A stretch of DNA of 64,000 bases from Pleionea sediminis (GCF_007570825.1 NZ_SUNB01000004.1:186001-250000), one strand, 5' to 3'; positions 52,584-62,931 are shown, counted from the first letter of the stretch. Notes: generated by a model from the sequence alone, not told the origin. Program-made: numbers and translations.

Positions 52584-55500
52584 TTAACTGAATTTTTTTC
52601 TATAGTAGCCAGCTATCAATAAGAACACTAATGAATAGAAAAGTGTCCCGCCAGATTTTTTCTTGGCTTCAACGGTTACTTTTCTCGTAACTGTTGCGGT
52701 ATTTCCCGAGCTGTCGCTTACCCGATAGGTCAATAAATACTCCCCCACCGCACTGGTATTCACAGAACCGGTTACAACAATACTTCCTGTTATATCGCCG
52801 TCGTTGTTATCGAGTGCTGTCGCACCAGGATCGGTAAATGTTGCCCCCCGCTTTATCGTTATACTATCTGCACCTATCAAGGTGACAATTGGCGCGGTCG
52901 TGTCTACTACGGTAACATTTCGAGTGACCGTAGTGGTATTGTCAGAACTGTCCGTTACCTCATAAGACAAGTTATACTCCCCTATTACATTAGGGTCGAC
53001 AATTCCAGAGACAATAATATTTGCTGTTAAATCACCGTCATTATTGTCGAATGCTGTTGCGCCAGGATCGGTAAACACAGACCCCACTTCTATCGTCATA
53101 TTGGCATCACCATTTAGAGTAAGCACAGGCGCAGTTGAATCGGACTTTTTAGAAACATAAACATAAACTACGTTAAAATCTTCTCGCTCTCCATCACTGA
53201 CATGCAGAGTAAATGCCAAAACTATTTGTTGGTTAGACTCACTTTCAGGAATAGTAAAACTTAAGTCAGGATTTGTTAACGAATCGAAATCAATTGCTAA
53301 GTTGCCCTCATATTCCCAACGATAAGTAAGCTCTTGGCCTTCAGGATCATAGGCCTCACTTAACAGCTCAACGGAATCTCCATAATAAACATATTGCTCC
53401 TCTCCTAAACTTACCTCAGGAGCACTGTTATAGGCATACAGGCGAAAAGAAACCGTTTTGGATACAGAGTCATGTTCGTCTGTTACCGTTAATTTCAGTT
53501 CAACAGAAAACTCTCCCTCCAGAGATTCATCCGCAATTACCGTGGGCTGTAAAATACTCTTACTATCGAAAGTCAATTCAGGGCCAGATACTTGCTCCCA
53601 TTGATACGTTAATGTATCACTATCCAAATCAACAGCCGATGCTTCTATTAACGTTTCGTGTTCATCATATAGATAAATACTCGTAGGAATATTCACTACG
53701 GGTAGAATATTTTCTCGCTCAGTATTTTCCTGTCGAATGGATGTTTCACATGTATAGTTGGTTTGAATTTCGGAGCCATTATCCATCAACTCGCCATGCC
53801 AACATACAATATTGTACCAGTCAAAGTCGCCGGATAATTCAACAAGTTCTTGTAACGAGTAATCCAGAGTTTGTGTGAAATACTCTTTCGCATTATCTGT
53901 TGTATTTCTCAACACGCCTCGACATATAACACGTCTCTCAATAGTCACTGCAAATTCTTCACATTCTGCATCAAGCAATGGGGTGTGCGTGATAAGGGTT
54001 TGTTCTACATCCAACACTGTGTCACGCTCAAGAAAACGTGATGGCAGAAAAAATGTCGATGGATTTGTCAGGTTGTCAAGATTTTGAATAGCTTGATCGA
54101 TATATGCCTGATATTCACTCTCTAAGTCAGAATCATTCGAGATTGAAGCAATTAATGCGTCGAAAGACTCTATATCGTTATTACGAATCGCATTAAATAT
54201 ATCTGTTAATGTTGAATTATAGTTTTCATTCAAGAAGTCAACTAAAAGCGACGCATAACGATAAAACTTGAAACCATCACTATATCCTGAGCTTACGATA
54301 GTCTGAATCGTCAGCCTTTCAGAATCATTAGCTATTCGTCTTACAATAGTATGACGTTGCTGAACGCCATCGAATTGAGTTGAGTGGGCAAGATATTCTG
54401 CTGAACCTTCGTTTAACCATGTTATTCGATTATTTTCGTAAAACTCAGTCTCGCCAAAAATACCGTGAATTGAGAAGCGAGCTTGAAGGTAATGAGTGAA
54501 CTCATGCCGAAAGAGCTCTTCTAAACTGTAGATACTGTCTTGTTCGGTTCTATCATAGGTATAAAAAGTGCCACGTTGCTCAATATAAATACCACCATTG
54601 TCTGTATCTATACCATTCAAAAAATATTGATATAAGTCGTAAGACTCTGGCGAATCGTAAATGACCATTGTCAGTGTTTCATTTAAGTCGTCTGGCAGTG
54701 GCTGATCATTTTCTGTTAGCCTAAAAAACTGCGCTTGCACTTGTTTAGCTGCGTAATAAAGCGGCTCTACCTTAGCAAGCTCAAGTCCGGTTCTTACCAC
54801 CATTTTTCCATCATCAAAAGCAAAAGTATTTGGAAAAAGCATTGCCTCTAATTCTGGTTTTACTATATCTTCACAAATATTATGTTCAGCAAAAAGATTA
54901 CAGTCATTCCAACCATTGATTGATCGGACTAGTGCCATCCAAAGATAGGAAAACCGTTCTTCTTCGTTCAGTAATTGTGAAAGCACTTGCTCTAAACGCT
55001 CTGGAAAAAGGTTAAAACCATGGACTTTTACTAGATAGAAATAAGTGTTAAAGATCAGATAGTCATAGTAACCATCTTCAATAGTGAGCAGCCATCTCCT
55101 ACTCGTTGCGGTCTCCAGTAATTCTAAGAACTCTGAGTCTTCCGCTATAGCATCGATGAACGCTTGTCTACCTAGGCCTCGATCGATATGTTGATAGAAT
55201 AAGTCGTTGTAAACGGCAGCCCACCAGTGAGCCTCTATAAAATCTTCATTAAAGCGCGACAATAGTTGCTTAAACATTGGAATAAACTCAACGTGTGCTT
55301 CCGCGCCGTCTATTAAATGAAACCATTCCCAAACAGCACTGGCGTGCATGTCGTCACCAGTTGTCCAAAAAATATTCGTGCTATAAAACTCATTAAGAGC
55401 AGACAAGGTTGCAGATCGAACTTCTGGAGTAAACTCGTCCCAGTCGTAAAGGTTAGACTCATCATAACCCTGATTAAAGTAACCCGCTCGAATAATCATT

Positions 55501-55952
55501 AAAAGACGTTCAAGAACGGCTGCTGCCTCAAGTTGATAGCCTTCTGAGCGAGACTGAATTTCATTGGCGAGTAAAACGATGCGCTCTGCAGTGAAGAATT
55601 CAGAAAGCAAAGTTTCATCACCGTAAAAGAACTCGCTTGTACAAGAGCTATCCAATTCAATCAGATAACTCGCAAGTTCCTCATTTGAGATACCAATAGC
55701 CTCTTGCAAAGAGCAACTTGTATTTGATTTAAATTCGTTAAAACGCTGTGAATTTGACACTCGCTGAAGTGATTTTGATGTTTTACCATAAGCGGTTTTA
55801 TTGGCTATGCCAGTCGGCTTTCGTAGTCCACTTTTAATCTCATAATTCGAATTTGAAGCTAGGACTAATTCGCTGTCACTTTCGTAATGAATTGTTGACC
55901 ATGCCGTCATACTGGTGATGGCTAGCCATAGCATTGTAATCGTTTTAATCAT
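52584..55952 (-). CDS. M9-family collagenase-like metalloprotease with Ig-like repeats and GlyGly-CTERM
   Basis: A 1122-residue secreted protease resembling microbial collagenases (M9). Signal peptide 1-19. The N-terminal half (80-400) is helical like the collagenase activator domain. The zinc site is HEFTHYLQARF (about 483) with the third ligand Glu in NEGSAEYLA about 30 residues later, the spacing of M9 enzymes. After about 600 come a small Cys-containing domain, two PKD/cadherin-like domains (about 710-930), and two DUF5011-like domains (945-1090, each with GATxxDNNDGDxT). The end, KSGGTLFYSLVFLLIAGYYRKKFS, is a GlyGly-CTERM signal: Gly-Gly, a membrane helix, then basic residues. Such proteins are processed by rhombosortase and exported by type II secretion. 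Divergent from a hybrid sensor/regulator that may control it. Confidence 0.88.
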   Translation of the reverse strand: MIKTITMLWLAITSMTAWSTIHYESDSELVLASNSNYEIKSGLRKPTGIANKTAYGKTSKSLQRVSNSQRFNEFKSNTSCSLQEAIGISNEELASYLIELDSSCTSEFFYGDETLLSEFFTAERIVLLANEIQSRSEGYQLEAAAVLERLLMIIRAGYFNQGYDESNLYDWDEFTPEVRSATLSALNEFYSTNIFWTTGDDMHASAVWEWFHLIDGAEAHVEFIPMFKQLLSRFNEDFIEAHWWAAVYNDLFYQHIDRGLGRQAFIDAIAEDSEFLELLETATSRRWLLTIEDGYYDYLIFNTYFYLVKVHGFNLFPERLEQVLSQLLNEEERFSYLWMALVRSINGWNDCNLFAEHNICEDIVKPELEAMLFPNTFAFDDGKMVVRTGLELAKVEPLYYAAKQVQAQFFRLTENDQPLPDDLNETLTMVIYDSPESYDLYQYFLNGIDTDNGGIYIEQRGTFYTYDRTEQDSIYSLEELFRHEFTHYLQARFSIHGIFGETEFYENNRITWLNEGSAEYLAHSTQFDGVQQRHTIVRRIANDSERLTIQTIVSSGYSDGFKFYRYASLLVDFLNENYNSTLTDIFNAIRNNDIESFDALIASISNDSDLESEYQAYIDQAIQNLDNLTNPSTFFLPSRFLERDTVLDVEQTLITHTPLLDAECEEFAVTIERRVICRGVLRNTTDNAKEYFTQTLDYSLQELVELSGDFDWYNIVCWHGELMDNGSEIQTNYTCETSIRQENTERENILPVVNIPTSIYLYDEHETLIEASAVDLDSDTLTYQWEQVSGPELTFDSKSILQPTVIADESLEGEFSVELKLTVTDEHDSVSKTVSFRLYAYNSAPEVSLGEEQYVYYGDSVELLSEAYDPEGQELTYRWEYEGNLAIDFDSLTNPDLSFTIPESESNQQIVLAFTLHVSDGEREDFNVVYVYVSKKSDSTAPVLTLNGDANMTIEVGSVFTDPGATAFDNNDGDLTANIIVSGIVDPNVIGEYNLSYEVTDSSDNTTTVTRNVTVVDTTAPIVTLIGADSITIKRGATFTDPGATALDNNDGDITGSIVVTGSVNTSAVGEYLLTYRVSDSSGNTATVTRKVTVEAKKKSGGTLFYSLVFLLIAGYYRKKFS

Positions 55953-56024
55953 TTTTCTCTCAAGTGCTTTCTCATTGACTTGAGTTGTATTTTACCGATG
56001 AAATATCGCGACTTCTTTGTAAAA

Positions 56025-56055
56025 AAGTGACATTTCATTGTACTGAAGTGACATT
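56025..56055. promoter_or_regulatory. Direct repeat, candidate AraC-type binding sites
   Basis: AAGTGACATT occurs twice, at 56025-56034 and 56046-56055, 21 bp apart start to start, two helical turns. It lies between the divergent collagenase and hybrid-regulator genes. AraC-family output domains often bind such phased direct repeats. Confidence 0.5.
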
Positions 56056-56068
56056 AAAGGCAAAGTTG

Positions 56069-59000
56069 ATGGGTAAAATTACCAAAAATAAAAAATTTGA
56101 TAAAATCTTTAATGTCGTCGGTTTACTTTTCTTTATATTTGTAGTTTTCCCTACATCAGCAATTAATCTAAAAAGTTTTACTGCGGAGGATGGATTATTT
56201 CAAAACTCCGGGACTGCTTTTGTTATCGACCATGATGGATTTTTATGGATTGGCACTGAGCTGGGAGTCTCTAGATTTGACGGTTACGAATTTAAAACTT
56301 ATCCAATAAAAACCCACAATCTAAAACCGGCTAAATATAGCTATGTTAATACGCTATATGTTGATGGTAATAATACGATTTGGGCAGGCTTGCATGTGGG
56401 CATTGCAAAGCTCGACCGTTCTAAGAATATCTTTAAAGTGCAAGCCTCCAAGAGAGATACTGAAGTTAGCGAAGAAGCACAAACATTAATTCCATTCCAG
56501 CCTTCGGCGGTTATTGGCATTCAAAAGGCGCCGAATCAACAACTCTGGATCGGACATTCTACAGGTCTTTTTGTGCAAGACGCTTCAGGTTGGCATTACG
56601 ATGATGCAGGGCTTGATGAAAAAGAATATTTATCGGCATTCACCTGGATCGATTCTGAATGTTTGCTGATAGGGACAGATCTACGGATCTATCGATACTG
56701 TCCAAAAAACGAACAGATTGATACTATTTATCAATCCAATGAGGTATTTTCTAATCCTAAACATTATTACGTCACCAGTATCTTGAAAGACGGTGATAAT
56801 ATCGCATGGATAGGTATTCGTTATCATGGCGTCTATCGATTAGATTTAACAACATTTAAAATCTCAAAGTTTAAGGTTGATACTCCAAAATTTGAGCAGT
56901 TGGAAACATCAATCATTATTGAGGATTCAAATTCAAATATCTGGTTTGGCTCTTATGATTCCGGTACGTACCGATACAATAAGGATACTAAAAAGTTAGA
57001 GTCTATTTCGAGCCAGCCCACTCTAAGTTTAATGCCTTCTGACAACGGTACTGTTTGGGTTGGTAGTTACCGAGAGGGTATACAATTATATAGCCCGAAA
57101 TTGAACAGGTTCGCGCACTTACATCCGCAAACTCTTTCAGAGAACTCGGTTCAAAGTAATAATGTTGTTGCTACTACCGTTGACAGCGAAGGTAGGATTT
57201 GGGCTGCAATTTCTAACGAAGGCGCTTTAGTTTTTGAAAATGGTAAAGTTATTTCGCACTTCACCACATCAAATGGATTATTAAGTAATGATTTGACCGT
57301 CATTAGAGAGTCACCAGATAAAAAAATATGGCTTGCGAGTTTTGGTGGTATCTCTATTTATGATCTAAAGTCTAAAACCTTCTCTTATTTGACGGCTGAA
57401 ATGAGCAATATGTCTTTTCTAAAGAGCTCATCATTTTTTGAATTAATGTTTGATAAGAATGGTCATGTATGGCTATCAAAATGGAAAGGTGGTTTATACC
57501 GAGTAAATGGGGAAAATGTCGAAACTTTTGATAATCCTTATTTTATAAGCAATTACCGCTATACCGACCTTCTGCTAGATAATAATCAAGATTTATGGGC
57601 TATTCACGAATCGGGAGTCAGCCTGTTTGATGAACAGTCAAAATCCTTCAAACATTATTTGATTCCACAACAGCATCAACCTCTTTACGCATACACCAAC
57701 TTTGTTTCAAAGGACAACAAACTTTACCTCGTATCAAGGCTGGGCATCTATATATTTGATCTTTCGACAGGGGTATTCGAAAATTTGAATCATCCAATAC
57801 TTGTTGATGACTATACCATCTATTCAGCAATACAAGATGGTCATCATTCATTTTGGTTTGGCACTGAAAAAGGTTTGCTCAATTATAGTAATGGAGAGAT
57901 AGAGTTATACGACTTGATTGACGGTATCCAAGGACTCGAGTTTAACGGAAAAACATCACTAGCTTTCGGCAATGGAGAGCTTCTTATGGGTGGTGTGAAT
58001 GGCATTTCTATTTGGAACCCAGATGAATTTCTATTGGAACCCAAAGTATCCGAAATAGTGATCTCAGAGAGTAAGCTGTTAACCAATGAAGGAGCTCAAG
58101 ATATACCTTTCACAAACAAGGGTATTGAATTAAATTCTAGTCAAAGAAATTTTTCAATCACCGTCTCCTCTTTAGACTACTCTTTTGCCGAAAAGATTAG
58201 ATACGCTTACCGCATTCCGGGCATTACCGATTGGGTTTCTCTTAATCAAGAGCGAGAAGTCTCATTTATTCAATTTCCGCACGGTCAGCACACTGTTGAA
58301 TTGAAAAGTACGAATGGAGTTGGGTACTGGAATGATGACGTTACCAAGATAGTTATTGATATTGAAGTGCCCTTTTGGAAGCGTTGGTACTTCATAGCGT
58401 TTTGTTGTTTATTCATACTTGTATTGGCTCTTGCAACTCACAGGTTTCGAATGAAACGACTTAAAGAGAGAGCAATATTATTAGAAACTTTAGTTAAAGA
58501 GAGAACCAATGAACTTCAGGTAAAGTCAGACCAATTAGTCAAAGTTACTGAAGAGAAAGAAAACTTTTTTGCTAATATTTCTCACGAGATTAAAACGCCT
58601 TTGACGCTAATTTTAGGTCCAGCAGAAAGCATTATGAAATCGCAGAAAGGCCTATCTGACGAACTAAGTATCATAATAAGAAATTCGAAAAGATTGCTTA
58701 AGTTAGTCAACCGTTTACTATCATTTACTTCACTTTCACAAGTTAATGAAAACAATTGGAGCCTGACTACTTCAGACACCTATGGCCTTGATGACTATGC
58801 TGCGGACTTATCTTTGCTTGCAAGAGAAAAGCAAATAACGCTGGAATTTAAGGGTGAAATTACAGGCTGTCCACTATTACCGGAAGACCTAGAGACGGTG
58901 ATGTCGAACCTTGTCTCAAATGCTATTAAATATTCACCCGAGAATACAATCGTTACTGTCATGTGCTCAAGCTCCGATAGTGAGTTTACAATAGAAGTTG

Positions 59001-60085
59001 TCGATCAAGGAATAAGTATTTCAAGTGAAGAACTTGACAATATATTTAAAAGATTTTATCGGGTTGATACTCCTGAAGTTAAAGAACAAACAGGCGCTGG
59101 TTTAGGTTTATCTATTGTCAAAAGCCTTGCTGAAAAGTACAGCGGGAGCATTATAGCAAGTAAAAATCGAAATAATGGTTCAACGTTTATATTTAAGTGT
59201 CCAATGATCGGAAATGAAATTTTAGAGCCTATTAGCAAACGAGAGAGTCCAATAAAAAATATTCAGAGTGATCAGTCTCAATTGCCAAATAACAGCGAGA
59301 GAAAGACAATATTAGTTGTCGATGACAATACAGATATGCGCGACTATATCTGTTCGATTTTAAGCAACCAATTCGACTGCTTGTCGGCATCCAACGCTTT
59401 ATCCGCGTATCAATTAGCCATCGATAGTGTTCCTGACTTCATAATTTCCGATATAAATATGCTACCTGTCGACGGCTTTGAATTTTGTAGAATGTTAAAA
59501 GACAATCAAATTACTTCTCACATACCAATAATGATGCTAACAGCGGATGGATCTGAGTCGAGAAAAATGAAAAGTCTACAACTAAAAGCAAATTACTTTT
59601 TGACCAAACCATTTTCAAGAGAAGAGCTTCTGTTAATTTGTCAAAATACAATCGCGAATCAAGCTAGTTCTTCGGATAAATTACAGATCGAATTGACTTC
59701 TAACTTAGTAATTGCAGAAGATATTGCAGTTAGTCAACAAAGCCAGAACCAAGACTTTATCAACAAACTTCACGAGTTAATTGATGATTATATAATGTCA
59801 AATACATTGTCAGTACAGGCTCTAGCAGATGCACTGATAATGAGCAAACGGCAGTTTCAAAGAAAAATGAAGTCCCTAACTGGAATTGCTCCTCTGGAAT
59901 ACATAAGACAATATAAGTTGAATAAGTCTCTAGTGTTATTGAAACAAGGACAGCCAATAAAAGCGGTTTCATTCCAACTCGGGTTTAATAGCGTTGCTTA
60001 TTTCACTAAGTGTTTTAAAGATGAGTTTAAAGTCACCCCAAAGGAATTTGTAAATAGTAAGGTTACGATTGAGGACCAAGGATAA
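56069..60085 (+). CDS. Hybrid two-component system: propeller sensor, kinase, receiver and AraC output
   Basis: A 1338-residue one-protein signalling system (HTCS type, best known from Bacteroidetes polysaccharide loci). Signal/TM segment about 12-32, then a periplasmic beta-propeller of Reg_prop repeats (about 40-640: LWIGTELGVSRFDGYEF, IWAGLHVGIAKLD, WFGSYDSGTYRYN and others), a Y_Y_Y domain (about 690-780) and a TM helix (about 783-803). Inside are HisKA (SHEIKTP, about 838), an ATPase domain (940-1044; DQGISI in place of the usual DxGxGI), a receiver (1080-1190; phospho-Asp in ISDINM) and an AraC helix-turn-helix (1234-1330, LGFNSVAYFTKCFKDEF). ATG 56069 has AAAGG at 8 nt; TTG 55985 is rejected. 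It probably senses protein or glycan fragments and controls neighbours (inference). Confidence 0.93.
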   Translation: MGKITKNKKFDKIFNVVGLLFFIFVVFPTSAINLKSFTAEDGLFQNSGTAFVIDHDGFLWIGTELGVSRFDGYEFKTYPIKTHNLKPAKYSYVNTLYVDGNNTIWAGLHVGIAKLDRSKNIFKVQASKRDTEVSEEAQTLIPFQPSAVIGIQKAPNQQLWIGHSTGLFVQDASGWHYDDAGLDEKEYLSAFTWIDSECLLIGTDLRIYRYCPKNEQIDTIYQSNEVFSNPKHYYVTSILKDGDNIAWIGIRYHGVYRLDLTTFKISKFKVDTPKFEQLETSIIIEDSNSNIWFGSYDSGTYRYNKDTKKLESISSQPTLSLMPSDNGTVWVGSYREGIQLYSPKLNRFAHLHPQTLSENSVQSNNVVATTVDSEGRIWAAISNEGALVFENGKVISHFTTSNGLLSNDLTVIRESPDKKIWLASFGGISIYDLKSKTFSYLTAEMSNMSFLKSSSFFELMFDKNGHVWLSKWKGGLYRVNGENVETFDNPYFISNYRYTDLLLDNNQDLWAIHESGVSLFDEQSKSFKHYLIPQQHQPLYAYTNFVSKDNKLYLVSRLGIYIFDLSTGVFENLNHPILVDDYTIYSAIQDGHHSFWFGTEKGLLNYSNGEIELYDLIDGIQGLEFNGKTSLAFGNGELLMGGVNGISIWNPDEFLLEPKVSEIVISESKLLTNEGAQDIPFTNKGIELNSSQRNFSITVSSLDYSFAEKIRYAYRIPGITDWVSLNQEREVSFIQFPHGQHTVELKSTNGVGYWNDDVTKIVIDIEVPFWKRWYFIAFCCLFILVLALATHRFRMKRLKERAILLETLVKERTNELQVKSDQLVKVTEEKENFFANISHEIKTPLTLILGPAESIMKSQKGLSDELSIIIRNSKRLLKLVNRLLSFTSLSQVNENNWSLTTSDTYGLDDYAADLSLLAREKQITLEFKGEITGCPLLPEDLETVMSNLVSNAIKYSPENTIVTVMCSSSDSEFTIEVVDQGISISSEELDNIFKRFYRVDTPEVKEQTGAGLGLSIVKSLAEKYSGSIIASKNRNNGSTFIFKCPMIGNEILEPISKRESPIKNIQSDQSQLPNNSERKTILVVDDNTDMRDYICSILSNQFDCLSASNALSAYQLAIDSVPDFIISDINMLPVDGFEFCRMLKDNQITSHIPIMMLTADGSESRKMKSLQLKANYFLTKPFSREELLLICQNTIANQASSSDKLQIELTSNLVIAEDIAVSQQSQNQDFINKLHELIDDYIMSNTLSVQALADALIMSKRQFQRKMKSLTGIAPLEYIRQYKLNKSLVLLKQGQPIKAVSFQLGFNSVAYFTKCFKDEFKVTPKEFVNSKVTIEDQG

Positions 60086-60448
60086 GCAGTCTTAACTGCA
60101 TATAGAGTCCTTAGTGCTGATAATAGACCATTTGCCCGACGGTACTTAAGGCCGTCTCAGCATGGCTAGCTACGGCCTGACGGCCATCAGGTTGACTGGA
60201 CGTTCCCTGCGTCGATTCCGCACGCGCCTCATCGGCGTGCACAGCTTCTCCTGGATTGTGACTTTGTCACAATTGAAAGGCTGACGAGTTCACAATATTG
60301 AGGGCAAACATCGTAAATATTTCACATCGCGATACTCATTGAGTTTTAATGCCGTAGAATCCGCTCAACTTCGTCAGACACCCACTATTGGTCTTATTTA
60401 GTCTGTTGGAAAACGTTAAAGTCTTATTAATTGCCCGAGGAGTATGCA
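60086..60448. other. Gene-free stretch with repeat copy
   Basis: 363 bp. Contains dispersed repeat copy 2 (60124-60250) and then the promoter region of the subtilisin gene. No ORF supported. Confidence 0.5.
60124..60250. repeat. Dispersed intergenic repeat, copy 2
   Basis: Matches copy 1 (49414-49546) from ACCATTTG through the TGCGTCGATTCCGCAC core to GTGCAC, with a 3-bp gap and scattered changes. It lies 40 bp after the stop of the hybrid regulator. Confidence 0.75.
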
Positions 60449-62905
60449 GTGGTAACAAAGTTTAAGTATCAATTAATCGCATCAGCCGTAATTTCTGCCT
60501 TTACAACACTAGCAACCGCTGACATGCCAAATTCTCAGACAAATTCTACAGAGACAGACGTTACGCGATATATAGTTACCTACAAAAAGTCAGCCCTACC
60601 ATTAGCAAAAACGACAGATAAAATTGAATATGAAACTTTTCAAGCTGCTAGAGCGCTCGAAGCGAAAGGTATTCCGGTTAAAAGAGAGTTACGAAGTCAC
60701 GCCTCTATCGCTGTCGAACTGACGCCTGAACGTTTAAACGAGTTAAAAGCTGATCCTCAAGTAGCTTCTATCGTAGAAGATCACAAACGCTTCCCAATGG
60801 CGATTTACAATGATTCTCCCGGCAGCCCCTACGATGTGCAAGTAACTCCTTATGCTGTTTTTCAGTCACAAGCTGACCAGTTACAATTACAAGATGGACA
60901 AAAAGTCTGTGTTATCGATTCTGGACTGGCTGGTGCCGAAGGTGAGACAGGCGGACGCAATGACGATTTTGAATGGGCAGTAATTACTGGCGATAACGAC
61001 AGTGTCAGCGGAAATTGGAATGAAGACGGTGGTAGCCATGGTACTCATGTAGCTGGCACTATCGGTGCTGCTGATAATGATTTTGGTGTTATTGGTATGG
61101 CTCCAGGGGTACCAATGCACATTATCAAAGTATTCAATAATGCTGGTTGGAGTTACTCTTCAGATTTAGCCTACGCCGTTGGAAAATGTGCCGATGCTGG
61201 CGCCAATATCATTAACATGAGCTTAGGCGGACCAAATTCAAACCCTGTTGAACAAAATGCTTTTGACACTTTTACGGAAAATGGTGGTTTGGCAATCGCT
61301 GCCGCAGGTAATGATGGTAGAGAAATCGCCCCAGAGAGAAAGTACCCCGCCGGATACGACTCAGTTATGATGGTCGGTGCTAATGATGCCAACAATAATC
61401 ATGCAGATTTTTCCGAATCCCCTTCATGTAATGCAACAAAAACCAATTGTGTAGAAGTGACCGCTGGTGGTGAAAGTGTTCTTTCAACCATTCCTCATGA
61501 CCAAGATTACCATGGTATTTTGAGGGCCGAAGGAGCTAGCTACAGAGTGTCGGCTTTCGAAAATTCAGGCACTGCTCAAGGAGAAACCTATTTTATGGGC
61601 CTAGGTACCGCAACTGACGCAGCAGCTGATGGTAAAATTTGCTTGATTGATCGCGGCGAAATCACCTTTCACGATAAAGTAAAAAACTGTGAAGACAGCG
61701 GCGGAATCGGAGCGGTTATTATTAACAATGAGGAAGGACCCTTGCAAGGCACTTTGGGCGAACCCAATAACACAATCATCCCAACGGTAGGTGCTTTATT
61801 AACTGATCGCACAGCTTTATTAGATGCGACAACCGCCACAATTACTTATGCAATTTCAAGATCCAGCTATGGCACTCAGAGTGGTACCTCAATGGCAACC
61901 CCTGCTGTGACTGGTATCGCTGCATTAGTTTGGTCAAATCATCCTAACTGTACCGGAGCTGAAATCCGCACTGCTTTAAAAGCAACCGCAGAAGATTCAG
62001 GGGCACCCGGCCACGATGTATATTTTGGTAACGGTATTGTTAAAGCAAAAGCAGCGAGCGATTATCTTTCAGAAAATCGTTGTAACGGAGCTTCTGCAGC
62101 TGGCACTATCCAATTAGAAACAACTAGCACAACCGTCAGTGAAGACGCCGGCTCAGTTACCATCACAATCGAGCGCATCAATGGCTTTGAGGGCGAAGTT
62201 ACCTTTGACGTAACAACAAGCAACGGCGCAGCGACAGCTGGAGAAGATTACACCGCGGTTAACCAAACTGTATTAATGGCTGATGGTGAAACATCGACTA
62301 CGGTATCAATCGATATCATCGATGACAGTGAATATGAAGGTGAGACAGCTGAAAGCTTTAATGTCAGTCTATCAAACGCTAGCGAAAATACTTCGATACA
62401 ACAGCCTAGCTCGATGCAAGTTAACATCACTGATAATGATCCTATACTGGAAGCAGGTGACTTCGCCTTGAGCAGTGCAACCTATTCAGCTGCTGAGAAT
62501 AGTGCCGGAATAACAATCACTATTAATCGTGTGAACGGTGACTCTGGTGCAGCATCCGTTACCATTAGCTCAAGCAATGGTACTGCAACCAGTGGCAGTG
62601 ACTACACATCAGTCAATCAGGTGGTATCCTTTGCTGATGGTGAAACTTCAAAACAAATTACCATTGCTTTGATTGATGATAGCAACTTCGAGGGCGACGA
62701 GTCGTTTACAGTGACTTTGTCTAATCCAAGTGCAAATAGCACCATTAACTCGCCAGCAACGGCTACAGTAACTATCCGAGAAAATGATTTGGAAGCGGGT
62801 GACGGTAATTCAGATGATTCAAATGACTCAGGTGGTTCAATCAACTGGCTAGTATTGCTGTCATTATTGGCATTCCGTTTAGGTCGAGTCAGCACCACAA
62901 AATAA
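60449..62905 (+). CDS. Subtilisin-like S8 protease with PA domain, two Calx-beta domains and GlyGly-CTERM
   Basis: An 818-residue secreted serine protease. Signal peptide about 1-25 (ending TLATADMP). Residues 35-110 are an inhibitor-I9-like propeptide (RYIVTYKKSALPL). The catalytic domain has Asp in CVIDSGLAG (about 156), His in GGSHGTHVAGTIG (about 198), Asn in AAAGNDG, and Ser in GTSMATPAVTG (about 479). A PA insert lies between them at about 360-467 (ICLIDRGEITFHDKV). Two Calx-beta domains follow (551-667 and 670-784, each with ATxGxDYT and DGETS), then SGGSINWLVLLSLLAF plus basic end, a GlyGly-CTERM signal. GTG 60449 lies 6 nt after GAGGAG; TTG 60431 overlaps the ribosome site. Propeptide and PA domain fit vibriolysin-like alkaline proteases of marine bacteria. 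Confidence 0.93.
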   Translation: MVTKFKYQLIASAVISAFTTLATADMPNSQTNSTETDVTRYIVTYKKSALPLAKTTDKIEYETFQAARALEAKGIPVKRELRSHASIAVELTPERLNELKADPQVASIVEDHKRFPMAIYNDSPGSPYDVQVTPYAVFQSQADQLQLQDGQKVCVIDSGLAGAEGETGGRNDDFEWAVITGDNDSVSGNWNEDGGSHGTHVAGTIGAADNDFGVIGMAPGVPMHIIKVFNNAGWSYSSDLAYAVGKCADAGANIINMSLGGPNSNPVEQNAFDTFTENGGLAIAAAGNDGREIAPERKYPAGYDSVMMVGANDANNNHADFSESPSCNATKTNCVEVTAGGESVLSTIPHDQDYHGILRAEGASYRVSAFENSGTAQGETYFMGLGTATDAAADGKICLIDRGEITFHDKVKNCEDSGGIGAVIINNEEGPLQGTLGEPNNTIIPTVGALLTDRTALLDATTATITYAISRSSYGTQSGTSMATPAVTGIAALVWSNHPNCTGAEIRTALKATAEDSGAPGHDVYFGNGIVKAKAASDYLSENRCNGASAAGTIQLETTSTTVSEDAGSVTITIERINGFEGEVTFDVTTSNGAATAGEDYTAVNQTVLMADGETSTTVSIDIIDDSEYEGETAESFNVSLSNASENTSIQQPSSMQVNITDNDPILEAGDFALSSATYSAAENSAGITITINRVNGDSGAASVTISSSNGTATSGSDYTSVNQVVSFADGETSKQITIALIDDSNFEGDESFTVTLSNPSANSTINSPATATVTIRENDLEAGDGNSDDSNDSGGSINWLVLLSLLAFRLGRVSTTK

Positions 62906-62931
62906 TCTAATAAGTTTATTTGTCCCGACCC

